A model generated the notes under the pieces. It saw only the letters and a program-made list of their open reading frames with translations, searched no databases and was not told the origin of the DNA. Of a DNA stretch of 64,000 nt, positions 31,601 to 38,372 are shown piece by piece; within the stretch, counting starts at the first letter, position 1; each line of letters opens with the position of its first letter. The DNA comes from G965207125 sp965207125 (lineage in GTDB: Bacteria > Pseudomonadota > Alphaproteobacteria > Puniceispirillales > UBA1172): positions 620,001-684,000 of the forward strand of contig OZ242263.1 of NCBI GenBank assembly GCA_965207125.1, written 5' to 3'. The position numbers and the translations under genes were made by a program.

Positions 31601-33860
31601 AAGTGAGGCTACTACGCTGAATCATGGGTATGGCCGCCAAGATATCAAGGACAAATGTCGCCTCAACCGTTGCGCCACTCTTATCGGTCGCTACGATTTT
31701 GATCACGTAAGTGCCAGCAACAACACTGTTTAATAATGTACCGGTGATCATCTTGATATCAGAGTCATACTCAAGACCAAGTGTATCCAACGCCGTCCTA
31801 GTATTACCATCACTAGACAGCACCATCACCGTCAGAGTCAAGGTATCGCCGGTGTCAACGTCAGTGAAAAGACCACTCAGATCAATAGCCTCGATCTCTT
31901 GACCTACCCGCCCAGCTTGTTGAACAATTTCATTGCCAGACTCAACGACAGGAGCATCATTCGCACCAGTAACCGTGATCGTTACCTCAAAGGTCGCACC
32001 CCCGGCACTAAAGATGAAGGTTTCTGTTGCCGTCTGCTGATCAGCTAGCGCTTCCGCCCTGTCATCTAGCGTGTAAACCCATTCGCCACTGCTCACATTA
32101 AACCTCATCACGCCGTATGTGCCTGTGCTCATGCCCGGGCTATCAGTGGTTTCTTTGGATACAAGCGTGATCGTATTACCGGACGTCGTGAGCGTTCCCG
32201 TGTTATCATCACCGGGAGCACCACCTTCGGTCACCGAGCCTGTTTCATCACCAGAGATTGGCACGATCTCAAAATAAGTTGATGGCAAGTCATCAGGACC
32301 GATAATACTGATAAAACCCCCGTCATCCAGAGCGGCGTCATAACCCGGCCTGCCAAATCCACCGAACAGACTACTCAACTGAGCAACAGTAGAAATAGTA
32401 TCCGAGGAAAAATTAGTTCCCCCAGTGAGAGTATCCCAAACCGCCCTGCCATTCAAAACCTCAGAGGTCACACGGTCAAAGATAATTCTAAGATGGCCTC
32501 CTGCTTCACTAGATGTCGGTCCTCCATCGACTGTGCCGCCTGATTGAAAAACTATATCTATAAAAGCTCTTGCACCAGCATCTAATTCGGTGGAACTTAA
32601 ATCACCACTACGATCGTCGTCCCCGTGACGACGTAGCCGAAAAGTGCCTGTCAGGCTATCGAATAAACCAGCAAGGGTCGTGGGGGATCTGTTAACATCG
32701 AGAATAACCAATTTATCCTCACCGGGGGTAAATTCCATAACCGTATCGATACCATCCTCGGCTTTAACAAAACCATCAGTGTCGCTACTATTAATACGAT
32801 AAACCACGGTATCTGTACCGCCCGCGCTCAGATCTATGTCATCAGTACCATATCCGCCGACAAGCAGGTCATCACCGCTACCTCCTGTGAGGGTATCAGA
32901 AGAATTGAAGCCAAAAATAGCCTGGTTATCACTCGTACTCGCATCTCCAAGACTACTATCTTCACCATTAGTACCAAATACATCGGTTCTGCCGCTAATG
33001 GTAATAGTGACTGTTTGAGTTTCCGCACGGCCACTAGCGAGATTTACATCCACTACAAAAGTATCGGTGAGAGTATCACCGCTATTGAGCGCTCTCACAT
33101 CGGTATTTCCGTTATCTAGCTTGTAAACCCACTCGCCATCATCATCGATAGAGGCTGTACCATAAGTGCCTTGAGTAGAGATGGTGAACGGAGTTGTCGA
33201 GGCGAGCAAAGTATCATCATTGACATCAAGATCGCCACTAGTCGATCGATCACCTTCATAGACCGTATTCACGATTTGCGCACCCGTAACAGTGCTAGTA
33301 ATCTCTGCCGCTGCACCGGTGAAATCTGACGCATCACCGATGATGTCCGGATGGGAAGCATCAGAGGCCGCAAAGCCGTCCTCATAAGCGGTGAAAAAAT
33401 CTTCAGCGGATATAGGGGCCGTTCTCGTAGCATCACCCAAATGCTGGAACGTGAAACTCGCCGGATTCCTAAGCGTGATTGTCTTGCCGCTAGACAAGGT
33501 AATGACATACTGGGCAACAGAAGCCCCTTCTGACCCAGCTTGCCTCTCAATCGAGGTGATGACAACATCCCTCTCAAAGACAATCACATTGGCTTCGCTA
33601 TCGTCATCGATCACGACCGAGTTCGCGGTGCGTGTGATTAAAAACTCATCAACGCCCTTACCACCACTGATCGGTAGGGTATTGGTTTCAGGAGTGTTAT
33701 CATCAATGATGACTCGGTTTGGACCGTCATAGAGCGCATCGCTCAAACTAAGAGGCGTGTCTCCTATACGGGTTCGTCCTTCATTCCTAGTTTGATACCA
33801 ACCAGGGGCAAATTCATTGCTATCAGGGACAAAGTAACGAATAAACGTGAGCTGAGTTAT
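22677..33860 (-). CDS. Giant VCBS/cadherin-like/RTX secreted protein (giant gene 2), apparent AUA start
   Basis: About 3,727 residues, acidic, cysteine-poor, no signal peptide. The head matches that of giant gene 1 (RYFVP, GWY, VIVFERDVVITSIERQ, then ITLRNPASFTFQHLGD). Next come three long units, each with a VCBS repeat (STSGDLDVNDD), an RTX stretch (GGSGDDLLVGGYG) and GGFGRPGYDAALDDGGF, separated by CADG and CSPG-type repeats. Then follow five tandem 215-residue VCBS plus CADG units, one more CSPG-type repeat and the shared AGADEVLYAF module. The end GGGETDII suits type I secretion. The only canonical-type start is TTG 33746, which would cut off 38 residues of the conserved head. Homology to giant gene 1 continues to 33860, where its GTG is replaced by ATA, eight bases after AGAGGA. 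The 38-residue extension is inferred. Confidence 0.85.
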   Translation of the reverse strand: MTQLTFIRYFVPDSNEFAPGWYQTRNEGRTRIGDTPLSLSDALYDGPNRVIIDDNTPETNTLPISGGKGVDEFLITRTANSVVIDDDSEANVIVFERDVVITSIERQAGSEGASVAQYVITLSSGKTITLRNPASFTFQHLGDATRTAPISAEDFFTAYEDGFAASDASHPDIIGDASDFTGAAAEITSTVTGAQIVNTVYEGDRSTSGDLDVNDDTLLASTTPFTISTQGTYGTASIDDDGEWVYKLDNGNTDVRALNSGDTLTDTFVVDVNLASGRAETQTVTITISGRTDVFGTNGEDSSLGDASTSDNQAIFGFNSSDTLTGGSGDDLLVGGYGTDDIDLSAGGTDTVVYRINSSDTDGFVKAEDGIDTVMEFTPGEDKLVILDVNRSPTTLAGLFDSLTGTFRLRRHGDDDRSGDLSSTELDAGARAFIDIVFQSGGTVDGGPTSSEAGGHLRIIFDRVTSEVLNGRAVWDTLTGGTNFSSDTISTVAQLSSLFGGFGRPGYDAALDDGGFISIIGPDDLPSTYFEIVPISGDETGSVTEGGAPGDDNTGTLTTSGNTITLVSKETTDSPGMSTGTYGVMRFNVSSGEWVYTLDDRAEALADQQTATETFIFSAGGATFEVTITVTGANDAPVVESGNEIVQQAGRVGQEIEAIDLSGLFTDVDTGDTLTLTVMVLSSDGNTRTALDTLGLEYDSDIKMITGTLLNSVVAGTYVIKIVATDKSGATVEATFVLDILAAIPMIQRSSLTYNPDATSITIDETMLEVTSDNQLDPTLLVYTITTLPDAGMLLKSGTPLNNGDTFTQADINNGLITYVPSVSNPHTSQSNPLSFTFSDGVATLEEQTLEITSREVVGNTVYEGDLSTSGDLDVNDDDLLASTTPFTISTQGTYGTASIDDDGEWVYKLDNGNTDVRALNSGDTLTDTFVVDVNLASGRAETQTVTITIRGRTDVFGTNGGDTSLGDASTSDNQAIFGFNSRDTLTGGSGDDLLVGGYGFDIIDLSAGGTDTVVYRINSSDAGGRLVKAEDGREGVLEFTPGEDKLVILDVNGPPTTLAALFARLTKDAFELRISGDNDGDHNLSSSELDAGARVFLFIVFQTSGTDDGALRSTNAGQHLIIDFDRVTSEALNDRAVWDTLTGGTNFSSDTISTVAQLSSLFGGFGRPGYDAALDDGGFISVIGPDDLPDSYFEIVPISGDETGSVTEGGAPGDDNTGTLTASGNTITLVSKETTDSPGMSTGTYGVMRFNVSSGEWVYTLDDRAEALADQQTATETFIFSAVRETFEVTITVTGANGAPVVESGNEIGEQAGRVGQEIEAIDLSGLFTDVDTGDTFTLTVMVLSSDGSTKSGLDTLGLGYDSGTKMITGTLLNSVAAGPYTIEVIATDGSGDESQPSTFDIVVAPDIAPVIGGAMDGSIAEDAANPLTGTLTITDADGDPLPTVALTNGTGQYGTLTFVASAEGGVWTYELNNTNAAVQALGDGEVLTETFTFTANGAAPITVTITITGANDAPMVSGEFFTRVVATGGQFILTNLSDQFTDVDQGDELTFEVTLDDGAALSTIGLTYNSDEDEITGSVTETGTYVIKIVATDKSGATVEATFDLNIFSAIPIIQRNSLTYNSDATSITIDETMLEVTSDNQLDPTLLVYTITTLPDAGMLLKSGTPLNNGDTFTQADINNGLITYVPDVGSFFISQSNPLSFTISDGVATIEEQTLEITSREIAGNTVYEGDPSTSGDLDVNDDTLLASTTPFTISTQGTYGTASIDDDGEWVYKLDNGNTDVRALNSGDTLTDTLTDTFVVNVTADDDSAQTQTITITISGRTDVFGTNGDDSNLGDASTSDNQAIFGFNSSDTLTGGLGDDLLVGGYGADIIDLSAGGTDTVVYRVDTSDTDGKVKAEDGFGVVREFTPGEDKLVILDVNGSPTTLASLFDSLTKDAFQLSIDGDDDDDDYLSSSELDAGARVFLFINFDAGGTDDGVSTSNDAGSTLYIYFDRVTSEALNDRAVWDTLTGGTNFSEETISTVAQLSSLFGGFGRPGYDAALDDGGFISIIGPDDLPSTYFEIVPISGDETGSVTEGGAPGDDNTGTLTASGNTITLVSKETTDSPGMSTGTYGVMRFNVSSGEWVYTLDDRAEALADQQTATETFIFSAVRETFEVTITVTGANDAPVVESGNEIGEQAGRVGQEIEAIDLSGLFTDVDTGDTFTLTVMVLSSDGSTKSGLDTLGLGYDSGTKMITGTLLNSVAAGPYTIEVIATDGGGDESQPSTFDIVVAPDIAPVIGGAMDGTIAEDVADPLTGTLTITDAEGDPLPTVMLSDGAGQYGTLTFVASADGGVWTYTLNNTNAAVQALKGDTLTDDFTFTAEGADPITVTITISGVNDAPVVESGNEIVEQAGRVGQEIKAIDLSSLFTDVDTGDILTLTVMVQDGSARVGLDTRLGLTYDPSENAITGTIRSDVSAGTYTIEVIATDGGGGGAASQPSTFDIVVAPDNAPVIGGAVDGTIDEDAVDSTGTLTITDADNDALPTVVLTDGAGQYGTLTFVARADGGVWTYTLNNTNAAVQALKGNTLTDDFTFTAAGTEDVMVTITISGVNDAPVVESGNEIAEQTGRVGQEITAIDLSGLFTDVDTGDTFTLTVMVLSSDGSTKSGLDTLGLEYDSDTKMITGTLLNSVVAGPYTIEVIATDGGGSGAASQPSTFDIVVAADNAPVIGGAVDGTIAEDGADSITGTLTITDAEDDALPTVELSSGTGQYGTLTFVASADGGVWTYTLDNTNAAVQALKDDTLTDEFTFTAEGAEDIMVTITISGVNDVPVVESGNEIGEQAGRVGQEITAIDLSSLFTDVDTDDTFTLTVMVLSSDGSTKSGLDTLGLEYDSDTKMITGTLLNSIVAGPYTIEVIATDGGGGGDESQPSTFNIVVAPDNAPVIGGAVDGSIAEDVADPLTGTLTITDAEGDALPMVVLTDGAGQYGTLTFVADANGGVWTYTLDNANPAVQALKGDTLTDNFTFTAEGADPIMVTITISGVNDAPVVESGNEIGEQAGRVGQEITAIDLSSLFTDVDTDDTFTLAVMVLSSDGSKSGLDAIGLEYDSDTKMITGALLDSIPTGPYTIEVIATDDGGSGAASQPSTFDIVVAADNAPVIGGAMDGSITEDAADSITGTLIITDADDDGLPTVALSDGAGQYGTLTFVASAEGGVWTYTLNNTNADVQALKDDTLTDDFTFTAEGADPITVTITISGVNDAPTVSGEFFNREVTTGGQFTLSNLSDQFTDVDEGDELTFEVTLDDDRPLSTIGLTYNSDDDEITGTLTRTGTYVIKIVATDKSGATVEATFTITVQATPEIQRNSLTYNPDETSITIDETMLKVASGNESDPTLLVYTITTLPDAGMLLRSGTPLNNGDTFTQADINNGLITYVPNVSSFSTSQSNPLSFTISDGVVSLEEQTIEITSREVVGNTASAQDNTVDFSDVDVPQKIEAGDGSDIITGGQKDDQIDGGAGDDEIKLTRTTVNNAEEDAGADEVLYAFDYDGVGIDGGDEIVGFKRGQDKLTFVIERNFDSLTAFLESLNGADGEDLTADDAFVVTMQWGTDTNGEFYFDSVSLHFKDASAFGGGRVSSPLVQITFDERLDFDDLVEILGGEDKVADNLDFTHAAFKNLDEVLPRLFGEGSIGFKGGAPSGTNGASERASEEPLDPPIYETLSEQHDDDLQPTSLELGGGETDII
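24120..27340 (-). repeat. Five tandem units of about 645 bases inside giant gene 2
   Basis: The plus-strand string GTCATTCACACCACTAATCG recurs, with small changes, near 24,125, 24,768, 25,415, 26,063 and 26,703, spacing 640-650 bases. Each unit codes for about 215 residues: a CADG-like half (VESGNEI, then IDLSxLFTDVDT) and a VCBS half (GQYGTLTFV, VWTYTLxN, AVQAL). DNA identity between units is high, including silent sites, and differences are mostly single codons and Gly-run length changes near ESQPSTF or AASQPSTF. A further related unit lies at about 29,310-29,950. Confidence 0.85.
27640..33255 (-). repeat. Three dispersed copies of a 1-kb VCBS-RTX block in giant gene 2
   Basis: Near-identical blocks occupy about 33,255-32,240, 31,265-30,240 and 28,655-27,640; one more copy is in giant gene 1 at 17,740-16,700. 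Each goes from STSGDLDVNDD through VFGTNG, GGSGDDLLVGGYG, TPGEDKLVILDVN and FDRVTSE to GDETGSVTEGGAPGDDNTG. Variation is clustered in a 40-residue patch after the RTX stretch (nt about 32,480-32,660 in the first copy), while flanks are nearly invariant. Confidence 0.8.
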
Positions 33861-34026
33861 AAGAACAATCCTCTATGTGCTGAGGCGAAGCAACAAGCAC
33901 CACAATAGGACGCTATCGATTCCCCCTCCCTTAACCTTGGAATACTACCTTTAAGATTAATTAAACGCAAGAAACAATGTAATAGAGATTTACCATTCTG
34001 TGGGTAGAAGGATTGTGTCGTTATAG

Positions 34027-34116
34027 AAGTAGAGTGTGGGGGATTTGAACCCCTGAGGGACGTTAGCCCCAACACGCTTTCTAGGCGCGCGCCTTAAACC
34101 ACTCGGCCACCCTTCT
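34027..34116 (-). pseudogene. Decayed tRNA-Ser-like copy (anticodon position AGA)
   Basis: The first 78 bases match tRNA-Ser(GGA) of 21305-21394 with a single change, which turns the anticodon GGA into AGA. The 3' side then diverges: T-stem AGGGG/CCCCC has one mismatch, acceptor AGAAGGG faces ACACTCT with three mismatches, and there is no CCA. AGA anticodons for serine are not normal in bacteria, so I regard it as a pseudo-tRNA made by the inverted duplication. Confidence 0.75.
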
Positions 34117-34223
34117 CCTGTTTTCATGCGCCCAGCATAGAGGGAAACTTTTGGTGATGCAACGATTGGCCTATTCTTTTCTCTCCATTTTTCATTCCTA
34201 GTGTTCGCCCCCTCATCTTTAAG
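34039..34223 (-). repeat. Right copy of the 185-base tRNA-Ser inverted repeat
   Basis: Reverse complement of 21198-21382. It fills most of the gap between giant gene 2 and the small membrane protein gene; the enclosed segment is about 12.7 kb. Confidence 0.9.
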
Positions 34224-34270
34224 TGAGCAAACACTTGCGAGAAAAACAAAATTGTCATATCATACCACCG

Positions 34271-34591
34271 ATGCGCTATATTTTTTCCTTTCTAGCCTTG
34301 ATTTTTGGCGCCCTAGCGGCGGCGGCGATTTGGCACGACCTCGCCGATGGGCGCGACGGGATCAATGACATTGGCACTTTGTGGTTTGAATGGGCCGCCA
34401 GTAGCCTGCAAGTCACTGAGGCGGTGATCAGCCGCTATATAGACCCATGCGGGCTATTCGTATCACTGGATTGCGCGCCTTTTATCTGGCATCCGTTGAT
34501 CTCGTGGCTTCTTCTGTTGCCGGGAGCGGTGTTCTTCACGGTGATGACAGCGATATTCATCGTGATCGCAAAATATCTCAAACGCCGCTAG
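34271..34591 (+). CDS. Small hypothetical membrane protein
   Basis: A 106-residue protein with two clear hydrophobic segments: residues about 3-23 (FSFLALIFGALAAAAIW) and 76-100 (LISWLLLLPGAVFFTVMTAI), with the loop containing two cysteines and the tail KYLKRR basic. I chose ATG 34271 rather than an upstream in-frame start at 34223, because the latter lies in the edge of the inverted repeat. No family recognised. It ends 13 bases before the convergent lepA stop. Confidence 0.7.
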   Translation: MRYIFSFLALIFGALAAAAIWHDLADGRDGINDIGTLWFEWAASSLQVTEAVISRYIDPCGLFVSLDCAPFIWHPLISWLLLLPGAVFFTVMTAIFIVIAKYLKRR

Positions 34592-34604
34592 GCGCTTTTT
34601 CCAC

Positions 34605-36407
34605 CTAATCATCTCGCATTTTCAGTGCTTCGAGGAAGGCTGATTGAGGGATTTCGACATTTCCGAACTGGCGCATTCGCTTTTTTCCCTCTTTTTGTTT
34701 TTCGAGCAATTTGCGCTTGCGCGAGACATCGCCGCCATAGCATTTAGCCGTGACGTCTTTGCGCAGTGCGCCGATGGTTTCACGAGCGACAATTTTACCA
34801 CCAATCGCGGCTTGCAAAGCCACCTTGAACAACTGCCGGGGGATCAGGTCTTTGAGTCTTGCGCAAATGGCGCGTCCGCGCCCTTCAGCCTGCTGCCGGT
34901 TGACGATCATAGCGAGGGCGTCCACAGCTTCGCCATTAACCATAATAGCAACTTTGACCAGTTCACCTTGATGATATCCGGTGATCGCGTAGTCGAACGA
35001 GGCATATCCTTTGGTAACGGATTTGAGCCTATCATAGAAGTCAAACACCACTTCATTGAGTGGCAGGCGATAGATGACCATAGCACGGGAGCCGACATAG
35101 GTGAGTGTGACCTGCTCGCCACGGCGTTCAGTGCATAAAGTTAACACAGCGCCAAGATAATCATCAGGTGTCATGATGGTGGCCTCGATCCATGGTTCTT
35201 CAATAGACGCGATCGAGGGGGTTTCGGGCATATCAGCAGGGTTATGAAGTTCTATTGTCGTGCCGTTGGTGAGGTTGATTCGGTAGATGACCGAAGGCGC
35301 CGTTGCGATCAATTCGAGATTAAATTCCCGTGCGAGTCGCTCGCGGATAATTTCCATATGCAGCAAGCCGAGAAAACCACAACGAAAACCAAAACCGAGC
35401 GCAGCAGAGGTCTCTGCTTCGAATGAGAACGAGGCGTCATTAAGACTAAGTTTTGACAACGCCTCGCGCAAATCGGCGAACTCTCCGGCGTCCAGCGGGA
35501 ACAGGCCGCAGAATACTACGGGGATAGAGGGTTTGAATCCCGGCAGGGGATGACTCGCGGGCTTTCGATCATCGGTGATGGTGTCGCCAATTTTAGTGTC
35601 AGATACGGTTTTGATCCCGGCGGTGATAAAACCGACTTCACCGGGGGTGAGTGTGTCGACATCAACGAGTTTTGGGGTGAAAACGCCAACGCGTTCGATA
35701 TGGTACGTGGCTTCTGTTGCCATCATCCTGATTTTCATCCCTTTTTTAACCACGCCATCGCGAACCCGCACGAGAATCATCAAGCCGAGATAGGTATCAT
35801 ACCAGCTATCGACAAGCATCGCCTTGAGGGGGAGTTCCGCATCTCCCGTAGGCGGTGGTAGTCGAGTGACGAGTGCTTCTAGCACCTCATCGATACCGAT
35901 ATCGGCTTTGGCGGACGCGTTGATGGCGGCCTCGGCGTCTAATCCAATCACTTCCTCAATCTGTTGCTTGACGCGTTCTGGGTCGGCGGCGGGGAGGTCT
36001 ATTTTGTTAAGAACGGGGATGATTTCATGATCTACCTCGATCGCCTGGTACACATTAGCGAGGGTTTGCGCCTCAACCCCTTGCGAGGCGTCCACCACCA
36101 ACAGCGAGCCTTCACATGCCGCAAGTGATCTTGAGACTTCATAGGCGAAATCGACATGCCCCGGCGTGTCCATAAGATTGAGAATATAGGTTTCCCCGTC
36201 CTGGGCTTGGTATTTAAGCCTGACGGTTTGCGCTTTAATCGTGATGCCGCGTTCTTTCTCGATATCCATATTATCGAGCACTTGGTCAGTCATCTCGCGT
36301 TCGGTCAGCGCGCCGCAACGTTGGATGAGGCGGTCGGCTAGAGTTGATTTACCGTGATCAATATGAGCAATAATCGAAAAATTGCGGATGTGGGTGCGTG
36401 AGATCAT
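34605..36407 (-). CDS. lepA: Elongation factor 4 (LepA GTPase)
   Basis: Ribosome-bound translational GTPase. The G1 box AHIDHGKST, G2 around ERGITIKAQTV, G3 DTPGHVDF and G4 NKIDLP are all present, followed by the LepA-specific C-terminal region ending in KAKCYGGDVSRKRKLL-type sequence (here TAKCYGGDVSRKRKLLEKQ). I chose ATG 36407 (600 residues), where homologues begin with RTHIRNFSIIAHIDHG; a start at 36458 adds 17 unusual residues and neither has a strong Shine-Dalgarno sequence. Divergent from leuA. Confidence 0.95.
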   Translation of the reverse strand: MISRTHIRNFSIIAHIDHGKSTLADRLIQRCGALTEREMTDQVLDNMDIEKERGITIKAQTVRLKYQAQDGETYILNLMDTPGHVDFAYEVSRSLAACEGSLLVVDASQGVEAQTLANVYQAIEVDHEIIPVLNKIDLPAADPERVKQQIEEVIGLDAEAAINASAKADIGIDEVLEALVTRLPPPTGDAELPLKAMLVDSWYDTYLGLMILVRVRDGVVKKGMKIRMMATEATYHIERVGVFTPKLVDVDTLTPGEVGFITAGIKTVSDTKIGDTITDDRKPASHPLPGFKPSIPVVFCGLFPLDAGEFADLREALSKLSLNDASFSFEAETSAALGFGFRCGFLGLLHMEIIRERLAREFNLELIATAPSVIYRINLTNGTTIELHNPADMPETPSIASIEEPWIEATIMTPDDYLGAVLTLCTERRGEQVTLTYVGSRAMVIYRLPLNEVVFDFYDRLKSVTKGYASFDYAITGYHQGELVKVAIMVNGEAVDALAMIVNRQQAEGRGRAICARLKDLIPRQLFKVALQAAIGGKIVARETIGALRKDVTAKCYGGDVSRKRKLLEKQKEGKKRMRQFGNVEIPQSAFLEALKMRDD

Positions 36408-36529
36408 TCTGTGGGTAATACCTACTTTGGTCGGAATTCGCAACGGCCAGATTGACATGATCGTTTATCGTCTATAGAAAATAAGGATGATGTGGATACA
36501 GATAGGGACATTATTGCGACTTACCGGCA

Positions 36530-36612
36530 CGACTCCCGCTGTCCTGAGAGATGCGCGAGTCGGCCTCCTTCTGCGCTAGAGGCGATAATCGCTCTCTTCG
36601 TTTTGTTGACAC
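36530..36612 (+). promoter_or_regulatory. Structured leader upstream of leuA
   Basis: CGACTC (36530-36535) pairs with GAGTCG (36557-36562), extended by three more pairs past a C-C mismatch, with a 13-base loop. A second weak hairpin around GCGA-TAA-TCGC (36582-36592) is followed by CTCTCTTCGTTTTG, which could act as an attenuator-type terminator. No leucine-rich leader peptide or known riboswitch core was recognised, so function is open. Confidence 0.3.
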
Positions 36613-36633
36613 TCTAATAGACGGAAACCGGTC

Positions 36634-38319
36634 ATGACCATATCATTTAATAATACCCCATCTTATAAAAAATATCGCCCCTTTGCGGCGGTTGATCTTG
36701 CCGACCGGCGGTGGCCGAGCAAGACGATCACATCGACACCAATCTGGTGTAGCGTTGATTTACGGGACGGTAACCAGGCCCTTATCGAGCCGATGGATAG
36801 CGATCGAAAAATGAAAATGTTTCACGTGCTTGTCAAAATGGGTTTTAAGGAAATAGAGGTTGGTTTTCCATCGGCGTCTGAGACGGATTTTAATTTCTGT
36901 CGCGCGTTAATTGAAGGCGGTCATATTCCAGACGGCGTCTTTATTCAGGTATTGACCCAAGCGCGTGAGCATCTGGTTGATAAAACTTTCGATGCACTCA
37001 AGGGCGCAAAGAACGCAATTCTGCATATTTACAACTCGACATCGGCTTTACAACGCCGCGTGGTGTTCAAGGAAGATATGAAGGGGGTTAAAAAGATCGC
37101 GGTGGACGGAGCGCGGATGGTCGCAGATCGGCTAGGACGCTTGGAGGACACGCGTTTATTGTTGCAATATTCGCCTGAATCTTTCACGGGAACGGAGTTA
37201 GACTACGCCCTTGAGGTTTGTGAGGCGGTGATGGATGTCTGGCAGCCAACTCCAGAAAACCGGACGATCATTAATTTACCGGCTACTGTTGAGATGTCGA
37301 CGCCGAATATTTATGCCGATCAGATTGAGTGGATGCACCGGCATTTCAGTCGGCGTGATAGCATGATTCTATCGCTTCATCCTCACAATGATCGTGGCAC
37401 AGCAATCGCGGCGACCGAGCTGGGTCTGATGGCGGGTGCGGATAGGATTGAGGGAACTTTGTTCGGCAATGGCGAGCGCACTGGTAATGTTGATATAGTG
37501 ACGCTTGGATTGAATCTGTTGACGCAAGGCGTTAACCCGAACCTCGATTTCTCGGACATAAACAATCTGATTGAAACCGCCGAGTATTGTAACCAGCTTC
37601 CGATTCACCAGCGCCACCCCTATGCCGGCTCGCTGGTTCATACGGCGTTCTCCGGCAGTCATCAGGATGCGATCCGCAAAGGGATGGATGCGATCATCAA
37701 GTCTAATGAGGCTTATTGGGAGGTTCCTTATCTGCCGGTTGATCCATCAGATATTGGGCGCACATATGAGGAGATTATTAGGGTTAATTCGCAATCTGGT
37801 AAGGGAGGCGTTGCGTATTTGCTTGAGACCGATCACCACATTCGCCTGCCGCGGGGGGCTGAGATTGAGTTAAGCAAAGCCGTTCAGAGGGTCGCGGATA
37901 AAACCGGACAAGAGATTACTAGCGCACGGATTTTTGATATATTTTGTGCAGAGTATATAGATCAAGGCGGTGATTTTTCTCTGGTTGCTTTTGATAGCCA
38001 CAAACTCAGCAAGACTGGTGAGAAGGAATGCATTGAAGCCACGATGCTTTATCAGGGCGAGGAAAAAACTTTTACCGCGGTCGGCAATGGTCCTATTTCG
38101 GCGTTTGTTGAGGGAGTGCGTGAGACTTATGGCTTGGCATTTCGGCTGAATGATTTCGCCCAGAACACGCGAAGCTCGACCTCAAAAGCTGAGGCGGCGG
38201 CGTATGTTGAATTGCTTGTTCCTGATGAAGGCGGACGACCGGTTTATGGCGTTGGGATAGACACCTCGATCACGCTCGCGCCGATTAAGGCGGTCGTCTC
38301 GGCTCTTAATCGAATTTAG
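36634..38319 (+). CDS. leuA: 2-isopropylmalate synthase
   Basis: First committed step of leucine synthesis: condenses acetyl-CoA with 2-oxoisovalerate. The 561-residue protein is the long LeuA2 form. It starts with the unusual N-terminal arm up to RPFAAVDLADRRWPSK, then WCSVDLRDGNQALIEPM with the metal and substrate residues, SLHPHNDRGTA with the two metal histidines, and NGERTGNVD. The C-terminal allosteric domain (about 430-561) is present and ends in IDTSITLAPIKAVVSAL, so leucine feedback is likely. It lies alone between lepA and the pheT end. Confidence 0.96.
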   Translation: MTISFNNTPSYKKYRPFAAVDLADRRWPSKTITSTPIWCSVDLRDGNQALIEPMDSDRKMKMFHVLVKMGFKEIEVGFPSASETDFNFCRALIEGGHIPDGVFIQVLTQAREHLVDKTFDALKGAKNAILHIYNSTSALQRRVVFKEDMKGVKKIAVDGARMVADRLGRLEDTRLLLQYSPESFTGTELDYALEVCEAVMDVWQPTPENRTIINLPATVEMSTPNIYADQIEWMHRHFSRRDSMILSLHPHNDRGTAIAATELGLMAGADRIEGTLFGNGERTGNVDIVTLGLNLLTQGVNPNLDFSDINNLIETAEYCNQLPIHQRHPYAGSLVHTAFSGSHQDAIRKGMDAIIKSNEAYWEVPYLPVDPSDIGRTYEEIIRVNSQSGKGGVAYLLETDHHIRLPRGAEIELSKAVQRVADKTGQEITSARIFDIFCAEYIDQGGDFSLVAFDSHKLSKTGEKECIEATMLYQGEEKTFTAVGNGPISAFVEGVRETYGLAFRLNDFAQNTRSSTSKAEAAAYVELLVPDEGGRPVYGVGIDTSITLAPIKAVVSALNRI

Positions 38320-38372
38320 CATCATGAGATTTATTTTGGGCAGATTGAGCGTATGCGGATTTAGATAACCCT

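Noticed and set aside
34027..34116. A functional tRNA-Ser with AGA anticodon
   Set aside because: Acceptor stem has three mismatches and no CCA, and AGA serine anticodons are not normal in bacteria; it matches an incomplete inverted duplication.
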